Shown here: positions 31,362-38,398 of the stretch, piece by piece
Layout of the letters: each line of letters starts with the position of its first letter
Position numbering within the stretch: position 1 is the first letter of the stretch
From: Leeuwenhoekiella nanhaiensis
Lineage (GTDB): Bacteria > Bacteroidota > Bacteroidia > Flavobacteriales > Flavobacteriaceae
DNA: 64,000 nucleotides
Direction: 5' to 3'
Assembly: GCF_002744755.1 (NCBI RefSeq)
Contig: NZ_KZ319292.1
Coordinates: 1-64,000 of the forward strand
The notes under the pieces: model-generated
What the model saw: the letters and a program-made list of their open reading frames with translations, nothing else
The model's database searches: none
What the model was told of the DNA's origin: nothing
Position numbers and translations under genes: made by a program

Positions 31362-32051
31362 ATGCAAGACGAAAAACATTACGCACAGCGCAGTGGCTGG
31401 CTTCGGGCCGCTGTTTTAGGGGCAAACGACGGGATTCTTTCAACCGCGAGTCTCGTAATCGGGGTGGCGGCTGCCAGTTCAACCCGCGAACCCATTATCC
31501 TTGCCGGAGTGGCCGGTATTGTTGCCGGGGCTTTATCAATGGCCGCAGGTGAGTACGTGTCGGTGAGTTCGCAAAGCGATATCGAAAAAGCCGATCTCAA
31601 ACGCGAAGAAGAAGAACTCGCTACCATGCCCGAATCGGAATTGCACGAACTCAAAGATATCTACATCAAAAGGGGCCTCAGAGCAGATACAGCACTCGAA
31701 GTGGCCAAACAACTCACAGCTCACAACGCGCTGGAGGCTCACGCTCGTGACGAACTCGGGATGCACGAGATTACGCAGGCCAGACCCTTGCAGGCCGCAT
31801 TGAGCAGTGGTGCTGCATTTACGGTGGGCGGCGCCTTGCCGGTTTTGGTTGCATTTTTAGCGCCTGTGAACTCAATGGAGTACGTGCAATATGCGGCCGC
31901 TATTCTGTTTTTAATTGCTTTGGGGGCTACCGCGGCACGTACCGGAGGTTCAAAAATGAGCACCGCAGTAATGCGTATCACCATTTGGGGTACACTCGCT
32001 ATGGTTGCCAGTGCGCTTATAGGTCATCTTTTTGGGGTGAATGTGGCCTAA
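31362..32051 (+). CDS. VIT1/CCC1 family iron/manganese transporter
   Basis: The 229-residue protein has five hydrophobic segments. The N-terminal R-A-A-V-L-G-A-N-D-G-I-L-S-T-A-S-L helix and the S-M-A-A-G-E-Y-V-S-V-S-S-Q-S-D second helix are hallmarks of the family, and a charged cytoplasmic loop (about 65-135, rich in Glu and Lys) lies between helices 2 and 3, where metal-binding Glu residues sit in VIT1. It moves Fe2+ or Mn2+ across the inner membrane. Direction (export for detoxification) is inferred from the family. Confidence 0.92.
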   Translation: MQDEKHYAQRSGWLRAAVLGANDGILSTASLVIGVAAASSTREPIILAGVAGIVAGALSMAAGEYVSVSSQSDIEKADLKREEEELATMPESELHELKDIYIKRGLRADTALEVAKQLTAHNALEAHARDELGMHEITQARPLQAALSSGAAFTVGGALPVLVAFLAPVNSMEYVQYAAAILFLIALGATAARTGGSKMSTAVMRITIWGTLAMVASALIGHLFGVNVA

Positions 32052-32140
32052 AAGCGGGCAAGCTTTTGATTTCTGGTTTTAAAAAACGAAAGCTTTAACT
32101 GCAAAGTTTTATCTTTAATGCTTCCGCAAGCAAAATTCAC

Positions 32141-33169
32141 ATGACACACGAATTTTTAGAAATTTTAAATCAGGCGAAAGTCTACAAATCACAGGGTGTT
32201 TTCTGTGTTTTAGCAACCGTGGTCGCGCTTGACGGTTCGTCTTATCGAAAACCCGGTGTACGTATGCTCATCGCCGAGAACGGTGCGATGACCGGGGCTG
32301 TAAGTGGCGGCTGTGTAGAGAAAGAAGTGGTGCGTCGCGCGGAATCGGTTTTTAAGACCGGCGTATCTAAAATTATGACCTATGATGGGCGTTACCGCCT
32401 GGGTTGTGAGGGCGTTCTCTATATTTTGCTGGAACGTTTTGAAGCTTCAGACCAACTGGTACATACTTTTGAAAATCTGCTTTCGCAGCGCGAAAGCTTT
32501 GAGATTGTTAGTTTTTATAAAAAGGAAGATGAGGCTACCGGGGATTTTGGTTCGTTTTTACGTGTGGGCGAAAGCAATCAAGTCTACTTTCAAAATACAA
32601 GCACGCTTGAAGCACCCTCCGAAGCGCTTCGGTTTAAACAAACCCTTAATCCAAGGTTTAAATTACTTCTGGTTGGCGGTGAGCACGATACCGTAAAATT
32701 GTGTACGATGGCAGCGATGCTGGGATGGGAGGTAGATGTCATCACCTCGCTGAAAGATCCCAAAGAATTAAAGGATTTTCCGGGAGCGGCCCGGGTAATA
32801 GGCGGCAACGCCGATACCTTTGACGCTGCCACTCTCGATGCACAGACGGCTGTTGTGCTGATGACCCACAATTACGCGCAGGATTTGCAGTATTTGGTAA
32901 AACTGAAAGACTTGAAACTTCCCTATCTGGGAATCCTTGGATCGGTGAAGCGCCGCGAGAAAATACAACACGAACTTCTGGACTATGCACCGGATCTGGA
33001 TCTTGATTTTTTGGAACAGATCTACAGTCCGGCAGGTTTAAATATTGGGTCTGTAACCCCTGAGGAGATCGCGCTTTCTATTTTAGCCGAAATTCTTGCG
33101 GTGACCCGTAATCGCAATTCACTTTCACTTAAAACACTTACCGGTAAAATTAATTCGGCCATCAGCTAA
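32141..33169 (+). CDS. XdhC/CoxI family protein
   Basis: The 342-residue protein has the XdhC_CoxI N-terminal domain (about 15-85, with R-K-P-G-V-R-M-L-I, G-A-V-S-G-G-C-V-E and G-C-E-G-V-L) and the C-terminal XdhC Rossmann-like domain (about 185-330, with L-L-L-V-G-G-E-H-D and L-M-T-H-N-Y-A-Q-D). XdhC proteins help insert sulfurated molybdenum cofactor into xanthine-dehydrogenase-type enzymes. It overlaps by 1 nt with a MocA-like nucleotidyltransferase. No molybdoenzyme is in the window. Confidence 0.92.
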   Translation: MTHEFLEILNQAKVYKSQGVFCVLATVVALDGSSYRKPGVRMLIAENGAMTGAVSGGCVEKEVVRRAESVFKTGVSKIMTYDGRYRLGCEGVLYILLERFEASDQLVHTFENLLSQRESFEIVSFYKKEDEATGDFGSFLRVGESNQVYFQNTSTLEAPSEALRFKQTLNPRFKLLLVGGEHDTVKLCTMAAMLGWEVDVITSLKDPKELKDFPGAARVIGGNADTFDAATLDAQTAVVLMTHNYAQDLQYLVKLKDLKLPYLGILGSVKRREKIQHELLDYAPDLDLDFLEQIYSPAGLNIGSVTPEEIALSILAEILAVTRNRNSLSLKTLTGKINSAIS

Positions 33170-33750
33170 TGGATAAAATTGCAATTCTCATTCTGGCCGC
33201 CGGAAGCGCCTCACGAATGGGCAAAGTAAAACAGCTGCTCTCCTACAAACATACCACCTTACTGGGTTATGCGATTGAGCAGGCCTTAAAAACCCCGGCT
33301 GACGCGATTTATTGTGTTTTGGGTGCGGGCGCAGAGGATATCAAAAACGAGATTCGGCAACCGGTAAAGACGATCTATAACCCGAACTGGGAGCAGGGAA
33401 TGGGCAGCAGTATTGCGGTAGGTATTCAGGAGATTGAAAAAGCAGGCTTTGATTACGCCTTAATCATGCTCGCCGATCAACCCCGTATTGATGCCGTATT
33501 CCTCACCCAACTTATGGGCATGGCCACTGTACATAAAAATACCCTTATCGCTTCCGATTACGGTTCAAAAAACGGAGTACCTGCGCTGTTTCCGAAATCT
33601 TTTTTTGACCAGTTAAAGACTCTTGACGGCGATCAGGGCGCGCGGCAATTACTGAATTCGGGAAATCCAAAACCATTAACACTAATCGCAGAAGACCGCG
33701 TTCAGGACATAGATACGCCTGACGATTATAGTCGTTTGCTTAAAAATTGA
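33169..33750 (+). CDS. MocA/MobA-like molybdenum cofactor nucleotidyltransferase
   Basis: The 193-residue protein has the nucleotide-binding L-A-A-G-x-A-S-R-M-G-K-x-K-Q-L-L loop, a L-A-D-Q-P-R-I metal motif and a G-D-Q-G-A-R segment. This is the layout of MocA-type enzymes that make molybdopterin cytosine or guanine dinucleotide. It follows the XdhC gene with a shared base (stop/start overlap), so cofactor synthesis and insertion are likely coupled. CTP versus GTP as donor is not decided here. Confidence 0.9.
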   Translation: MDKIAILILAAGSASRMGKVKQLLSYKHTTLLGYAIEQALKTPADAIYCVLGAGAEDIKNEIRQPVKTIYNPNWEQGMGSSIAVGIQEIEKAGFDYALIMLADQPRIDAVFLTQLMGMATVHKNTLIASDYGSKNGVPALFPKSFFDQLKTLDGDQGARQLLNSGNPKPLTLIAEDRVQDIDTPDDYSRLLKN

Positions 33751-33787
33751 ATTAATTTAGAAATCTAACCAGCATAAACCATTCTTC

Positions 33788-34468
33788 ATGACTGCAGATC
33801 AGGAAAAAAAGCAAGCCGCATTAGAAGCGGTTAAATACATTAAAAACAACATGGTTGTAGGTCTGGGTACAGGCTCAACCGCAAAACACATGATCGAAGC
33901 TGTGGGCCAGATGGTAGCAGAGGGGGTAAACCTTACCTGCGTACCTTCATCTGATGCAACCGAAAAGCTCGCTAAAGAATTGGGCATTAAAATCGTGGAG
34001 CTTCACGAGGTAGACCATATCGATGTCACCATTGACGGCGCCGATGAGTTTGACGGCGATTTCCAATTGATCAAAGGGGGTGGCGGCGCTTTGCTACGCG
34101 AAAAGATTCTGGCGTGGAATACCAAATTCAACATCATCATTGCCGATAGCAGTAAGGATGTGAAGAAACTGGGCGCTTTTAAACTTCCTGTCGAAGTGAT
34201 TCCGTTTGCGACCAAACAAATCAAAACCTATCTCGAAGCGGAAGGTTTAAAGCCTGTACAGCGAATGAAGGAAGGAAACGAATACCGAACCGACGAAAAC
34301 AACAACATTCTGGATATTGATATTTTTGAAGTAGACGATCTTCAGGAACTGGAAATCAAATTGCTTAAAATTCCCGGTGTGGTTGAAACCGGACTTTTCC
34401 TCGATAGCACCAGCCTCATTATTGTGGGGAAAGAAGGCGGATCGGAGATTAAGGAGCGGAAGCACTAA
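33788..34468 (+). CDS. rpiA: ribose-5-phosphate isomerase A
   Basis: The 226-residue protein has the RpiA motifs G-L-G-T-G-S-T-A (phosphate loop), the catalytic D-G-A-D-E segment, K-G-G-G-G-A-L-L-R-E-K, and I-A-D-S-S-K. It interconverts ribose 5-phosphate and ribulose 5-phosphate in the pentose phosphate pathway. Length and motif spacing are normal. It starts 37 nt after mocA and ends 9 nt before an orphan membrane protein gene. Confidence 0.97.
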   Translation: MTADQEKKQAALEAVKYIKNNMVVGLGTGSTAKHMIEAVGQMVAEGVNLTCVPSSDATEKLAKELGIKIVELHEVDHIDVTIDGADEFDGDFQLIKGGGGALLREKILAWNTKFNIIIADSSKDVKKLGAFKLPVEVIPFATKQIKTYLEAEGLKPVQRMKEGNEYRTDENNNILDIDIFEVDDLQELEIKLLKIPGVVETGLFLDSTSLIIVGKEGGSEIKERKH

Positions 34469-34477
34469 TTTTGTTTA

Positions 34478-35002
34478 ATGGCAGGATTAGGTTTCATCTT
34501 TATTGTATTACCGCTTTCAGTTCTTCTCTTTGTATTACTGATTTATTCCAAAAAAAAGTCTTTTGGAATTCTATTTTTAGGATTTTGGGGAGGAATCATA
34601 GGTATATGGATTTTATCAGCTATCCTTAAACCTTTCTACACGAAAAAAATTCTCGACAAAAGTGATTTTTATGGAGAATATATAATTGACCGCAATTACT
34701 TTCCCGGTAAGCAGGCAGATTGGCAATACAATCATTTCCGCTTTGAGATCAAAAAGAATGACTCCATTTACTTCTACGTCACGGAAGGAGCTAATATCAA
34801 GGAAACTTATACAGGTTCAATTCAAACTAAAACACCTTTTCAATCAGCTCGATTGATGATTAACATGGAAAGCCCAACACATCATGTTGTGACGAGTAAT
34901 CCAACTATATATCGAGAGATTTGGGACTTTTTTCTAGTTTTTAATTCCCCAAAATTTAATAATATGTATTTCCGAAAGGGAAACTGGAAGGAGATTGAAT
35001 AA
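34478..35002 (+). CDS. hypothetical membrane protein
   Basis: The 174-residue protein has two N-terminal membrane helices (about residues 5-22 and 28-49) and a soluble domain (about 55-174) with a F-Y-G-E-Y-I-I-D-R-N-Y-F-P-G-K-Q-A-D-W-Q motif and several aromatic residues. No family is recognised, although Bacteroidota encode many small proteins of this type. It follows rpiA closely and is ended by a terminator. Base use is slightly more AT-rich than the gene before it. Confidence 0.7.
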   Translation: MAGLGFIFIVLPLSVLLFVLLIYSKKKSFGILFLGFWGGIIGIWILSAILKPFYTKKILDKSDFYGEYIIDRNYFPGKQADWQYNHFRFEIKKNDSIYFYVTEGANIKETYTGSIQTKTPFQSARLMINMESPTHHVVTSNPTIYREIWDFFLVFNSPKFNNMYFRKGNWKEIE

Positions 35003-35003
35003 A

Positions 35004-35045
35004 CTAAAAAGGGAGAAGCTGTTAGTGTTGTTTCTCCCTTTTTAG
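35004..35045. terminator. bidirectional intrinsic terminator
   Basis: CTAAAAAGGGAGA (35004-35016) pairs with TCTCCCTTTTTAG (35033-35045) around a 16-nt loop. The A/T-rich lower stem gives a T-run on each strand. It separates the hypothetical membrane gene (+) from the SDR gene (-). Confidence 0.85.
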
Positions 35046-35064
35046 ATATCATTAATTTTTAGTT

Positions 35065-35952
35065 TTAAGCGTAAACCTGCTTTAAAAAATCGGCCACAGC
35101 TTTAGGCTTTCTGCCAAGTAGATTCTCCAGATCTTTAGACTCAGAATTGAATTCGCCCTGCGAAATCCCCAGAGAGAATCCCAGCATCATATTTATGATA
35201 TCTTCCGGTACGCCATAGGAAGCCATAGTCGATTTAAACGTTTCTACATCGGGAGATACATGGTGTATTTCTTCTTCCGTGATAGCGCTCAGGATTTCAG
35301 CTACCGCTTTAAAATCAATCGCTTTTGGTCCGTCTAGCGTATAGATTTTGTTTTGGTGCTGTGCTGCATTTTTCAAAATAAGCGCTCCGGCTTCAGCTAA
35401 ATCGTCGCGTAAGGCAAAAGCTGTCTTGCCAGCACCCGTAGGTAGAAAGACGGTTTTTGATTGAAGCAAGGCTTCTTTTTCGCCTAGAAAGAGTGCAATC
35501 ACTTCTGCATACAGATTATGTCTCAAAATGGTATACGCCATTCCCGATTCTTTAAGCCAGTTTTCGGTTTTGATGTGGGCGTCCATTACAACAGCTACCG
35601 GAGAGTTTTCGCTTTCGTCTTTTCTCCCGGCACTGGTGTAAACCACATGTTGCACTCCCGCCTGAGTTGCTGCATCCACCACATTTTTATGCTGTACGCT
35701 TCTTGTACCAATATCACTCCCGGAAACAAAGTAGAGAATTTCAATATTCTTAAAGGCTTCCGTGAGTTTTTCTGTGTTATCGTAATCGGCAATGCGTAGT
35801 TCAAAACCTTTGCTTTTGTATGCTTTAGCCTGATCGCTTGCTGCATCGCGTACCAATACTGCGATTTCAGATGGATTTATAGTAGTTGAAAGGTGTTCAA
35901 CCACGCTGCTACCTAAACCTCCGGTTGCTCCTGTAATTAAATAAGTACTCAT
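35065..35952 (-). CDS. NmrA-like NAD(P)-binding oxidoreductase, QorB/YtfG type
   Basis: The 295-residue protein is an atypical short-chain dehydrogenase: the nucleotide motif T-G-A-T-G-G-L-G at the N-terminus, then I-L-Y-F-V-S-G-S-D and H-V-V-Y-T-S-A, with no Tyr-x-x-x-Lys pair, as in the NmrA group. It resembles E. coli YtfG (quinone reductase QorB). It is divergent from an HxlR regulator, the same pairing as ytfG/ytfH. A HxlR-type operator lies between them. Quinone reduction is inferred from that pairing. Confidence 0.87.
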   Translation of the reverse strand: MSTYLITGATGGLGSSVVEHLSTTINPSEIAVLVRDAASDQAKAYKSKGFELRIADYDNTEKLTEAFKNIEILYFVSGSDIGTRSVQHKNVVDAATQAGVQHVVYTSAGRKDESENSPVAVVMDAHIKTENWLKESGMAYTILRHNLYAEVIALFLGEKEALLQSKTVFLPTGAGKTAFALRDDLAEAGALILKNAAQHQNKIYTLDGPKAIDFKAVAEILSAITEEEIHHVSPDVETFKSTMASYGVPEDIINMMLGFSLGISQGEFNSESKDLENLLGRKPKAVADFLKQVYA

Positions 35953-35973
35953 GTTTTTTATTTTAAGTTATTA

Positions 35974-35990
35974 ACTTACTTTTGGTAAGT
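35974..35990. promoter_or_regulatory. HxlR-type operator
   Basis: ACTTAC-TTTTG-GTAAGT is a perfect 6-bp inverted repeat with a 5-bp spacer in the gap between the divergent oxidoreductase and HxlR genes. It has the form of operators bound by HxlR/MarR-like redox regulators. An imperfect second copy, ACTTAC then GTAGGT with a 6-bp spacer, lies at 36024-36041. Confidence 0.65.
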
Positions 35991-36056
35991 CAAAGATAAG
36001 AAGTAATTGACTCATGTGGAAGAACTTACGAGGCTGTAGGTCACTTTCCCGGAAGT

Positions 36057-36064
36057 TAGTTTTG
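36057..36064 (+). promoter_or_regulatory. promoter -7 box of the HxlR gene
   Basis: TAGTTTTG is a perfect TAnnTTTG match 20 nt before the HxlR start codon. The imperfect operator copy at 36024-36041 would overlap its upstream part, which fits self-repression. Confidence 0.5.
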
Positions 36065-36084
36065 TTGAAATTCAATGTGTTATA

Positions 36085-36450
36085 ATGGAAAATTCTGAAA
36101 AAAAATTTGCAGATTCTGAAAATTGCCCGGTGCGTAATGTTTTGGATCGCTTTGGAGACAAATGGTCTACGCTGGTTTTACTCGTGCTTGACGATACCAA
36201 AGTCCTGCGTTTTAACGAGATTCATAAAATGATTGATACCATTTCTCAAAAAATGCTTGCCGTTACGTTGAAATCTTTGGAAGCAGACGGTCTGGTTCTG
36301 CGAACCCAATATCCTGAAATTCCGCCACGGGTAGAATATACTTTAAGTGAACGCGGAGCATCGCTGATTCCACATATAAAAAGTCTGGTTCAATGGGCCA
36401 ATGCCAATTTTGAAGCGATTACCCAATCGCGGGCGGCGTATAAAAAGTAA
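36085..36450 (+). CDS. HxlR family transcriptional regulator
   Basis: The 121-residue protein has the winged helix of the HxlR family: C-P-V-R-N-V-L-D-R-F-G-D-K-W-S near the start, F-N-E-I-H-K-M-I-D-T-I-S-Q-K-M-L as the recognition helix and V-E-Y-T-L-S-E-R-G as the wing. Cys14 sits where QorR and HypR carry their redox-sensing cysteine. It probably represses the divergent oxidoreductase gene and responds to quinones or thiol oxidation. The sensing role is inferred from family members. Confidence 0.93.
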   Translation: MENSEKKFADSENCPVRNVLDRFGDKWSTLVLLVLDDTKVLRFNEIHKMIDTISQKMLAVTLKSLEADGLVLRTQYPEIPPRVEYTLSERGASLIPHIKSLVQWANANFEAITQSRAAYKK

Positions 36451-36485
36451 AAAGGCTGCTCAAAATTTTTAAACAGCCTTCTTGT
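36449..36485 (+). terminator. intrinsic terminator after the HxlR gene
   Basis: AAGGCTG (36452-36458) pairs with CAGCCTT (36474-36480) over a 15-nt loop and is followed by a weak T-containing tail. The A-run on the left also serves the minus-strand rhodanese gene. Confidence 0.65.
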
Positions 36486-36501
36486 ATTATATAAAAAACA
36501 A

Positions 36502-36894
36502 CTACTCGTTTTTAGCTGCTGCTGCATTTTCTTCGGTCCAGCCCAGATAACCGCCTTTGAGGTCATAGAGGGTTCGAAAACCCATTTCCTGCATAATGAC
36601 CGCTGCTTTGCCGCTTCGGTTACCCGATCTGCAATAGAGGTAGACCGGAGTTTCAGGGTCCAGCTGTTCAACCTGTGCTCTGAAGTTCAGCGAATCGAGC
36701 ACATTAAAATTGAGTGCCTTCTCAATATGACCGGCTTCAAACTCTTCCGCTCTACGCACATCAAGAAGCAATACCTTTTTAGCATTGATGCTGTCGCGAA
36801 AAGCATTTTTATCTAAAATGAGGTGATTGTTTTCCTGAGCTTTGGCACCAAAAGTGAACAGACTTAAAAGCAGTAAACTAAATATAGCTTTCAT
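36502..36894 (-). CDS. periplasmic single-domain rhodanese
   Basis: The 130-residue protein has a signal peptide (cleavage near T-F-G-A-K-A-Q) and one rhodanese domain with the active-site loop Y-C-R-S-G-N-R-S, so the catalytic Cys is present. It would transfer sulfane sulfur in the periplasm. It starts 5 nt after the MBL-rhodanese fusion gene, and the two form an operon. This suggests a shared task in handling persulfides or thiosulfate across the inner membrane. Confidence 0.92.
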   Translation of the reverse strand: MKAIFSLLLLSLFTFGAKAQENNHLILDKNAFRDSINAKKVLLLDVRRAEEFEAGHIEKALNFNVLDSLNFRAQVEQLDPETPVYLYCRSGNRSGKAAVIMQEMGFRTLYDLKGGYLGWTEENAAAAKNE

Positions 36895-36899
36895 CTTTC

Positions 36900-38318
36900 C
36901 TATTTTTTTAAGGTGGAAGGGCAGACGTAATTGGTGGTTCTTAGCTCTGTTTCTTTCAAAGCGCCATAACCTCCCTGTACGTCGATGAGGTTGTGAATGC
37001 CCCGGCTTTTTAAGATGCTGGCAGCAATCATACTGCGGTAACCCCCGGCACAGTGAATGTAAAATTCTTTAGTATCAGGAAATTCGCTTAAATGTTTGTT
37101 GATGTAATCAAGCGGAGTACTTTCGGCCACTTCCAGATGCTCTGCTTCAAATTCGCCGGGTTTGCGCACATCAAAAACCGGCGTGTCTGAATCAGCTTTT
37201 ACGGCGGCTTCCACTTCCCTCGCAGGTACCGATTTTACAGAATCGGTTTCTTTACCTGCTGCTTCCCATGCTTTAAATCCGCCTTTGAGATAGCCTATAG
37301 TCCCGTCAAAGCCCACTCGCGAAAGTCGGGTAATGGTTTCTTCCTCGCGACCTTCATTGGCGACTAATAAAATAGCCTGCTCAGTGTCGGCAATAAGAGC
37401 GCCCACCCAGGGAGCAAAACCGCCGTCAATACCTATAAATATAGATCTTGGGATGTGACCCTTAGCAAAATCATTTTGGTGTCTTACATCAAGGATCACC
37501 GCTCCGGTTTCGTTCGCCGCGGTTTCAAAGGCATCGGGAGAAAGCGCTCGTGTTCCGCGTTCTAAAACCTCGTCAATGTCGTCATATCCTTCCTTATTCA
37601 TTTTCACATTCAATGGGAAATAGGAGGGAGGAGGCAAGAGACCGTCAGTCACTTCCTGAATAAATTCTTCTTTGGTCATATCTGCCCGCAAGGCATAATT
37701 GGTTTTTTTCTGATTGCCCAGGGTATCAACCGTTTCCTTGCTCATATTTTTTCCACAGGCAGAACCTGCACCGTGTGCCGGATATACAATAACGTCATCA
37801 GCCAATGGCATAATCTTTTCGCGCAAGCTGTCAAATAAATAGCCTGCGAGATCTTCCTGAGTAAGTTCTTTGGCTTTTTGTGCCAAATCGGGTCTGCCTA
37901 CATCGCCCAGGAATAAGGTGTCTCCGCTAAAAATCGCGTGATCTTTTCCATTTTCATCAATCAGGAGGTAGGTCGTACTTTCCATCGTGTGACCGGGTGT
38001 GTGCAACACTTTGATGGTAATGTTGCCTATTTTAAATTCCTGCTCGTCTTTTGCGATAAGGGCGTCAAATGAAGGATTGGCCTTAGGACCGTAGACGATT
38101 TCCGCTCCGGTTTCTTTAGCCAGAGTAACGTGACCGCTCACAAAGTCAGCGTGAAAGTGGGTTTCAAAAATATATTTGATTTTGGCGTTATCTGCTTCTG
38201 CACGCTCTATATAAGGCTTTACCTCACGCAGCGGATCAATTACGGCGGACTCGCCGTTACTTTCAATATAATAGGCTCCCTGAGCCAAACAACCGGTGTA
38301 AATCTGTTCTATAGTCAT
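36900..38318 (-). CDS. MBL-fold hydrolase fused to two rhodanese domains (persulfide dioxygenase-like)
   Basis: I prefer ATG 38318 over the open frame to 38342, because a perfect promoter box (38340-38347) overlaps the longer start. The product has a metallo-beta-lactamase domain (about 1-240, with T-H-F-H-A-D-F-V-S-G-H and H-T-P-G-H-T) like persulfide dioxygenases, then two rhodanese domains. The first (about 260-355) has A-N-E-G-R-E-E at the active-site position and lacks the Cys. The second (about 370-460) has H-C-A-G-G-Y-R-S with the Cys. It likely oxidises glutathione-type persulfides in the cytosol. Confidence 0.9.
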   Translation of the reverse strand: MTIEQIYTGCLAQGAYYIESNGESAVIDPLREVKPYIERAEADNAKIKYIFETHFHADFVSGHVTLAKETGAEIVYGPKANPSFDALIAKDEQEFKIGNITIKVLHTPGHTMESTTYLLIDENGKDHAIFSGDTLFLGDVGRPDLAQKAKELTQEDLAGYLFDSLREKIMPLADDVIVYPAHGAGSACGKNMSKETVDTLGNQKKTNYALRADMTKEEFIQEVTDGLLPPPSYFPLNVKMNKEGYDDIDEVLERGTRALSPDAFETAANETGAVILDVRHQNDFAKGHIPRSIFIGIDGGFAPWVGALIADTEQAILLVANEGREEETITRLSRVGFDGTIGYLKGGFKAWEAAGKETDSVKSVPAREVEAAVKADSDTPVFDVRKPGEFEAEHLEVAESTPLDYINKHLSEFPDTKEFYIHCAGGYRSMIAASILKSRGIHNLIDVQGGYGALKETELRTTNYVCPSTLKK

Positions 38319-38339
38319 TGTAGTACTGTATTTATAGGG

Positions 38340-38347
38340 CAAAGATA
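38340..38347 (-). promoter_or_regulatory. promoter -7 box of the MBL-rhodanese operon
   Basis: On the minus strand it reads TATCTTTG, a perfect TAnnTTTG match, 22 nt before ATG 38318. It would drive both the fusion gene and the rhodanese gene behind it. Confidence 0.7.
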
Positions 38348-38398
38348 AGGCACCTTAATGGGTGTCGCGGTAACACGGGTTACATTTGAAGGTTTGAC

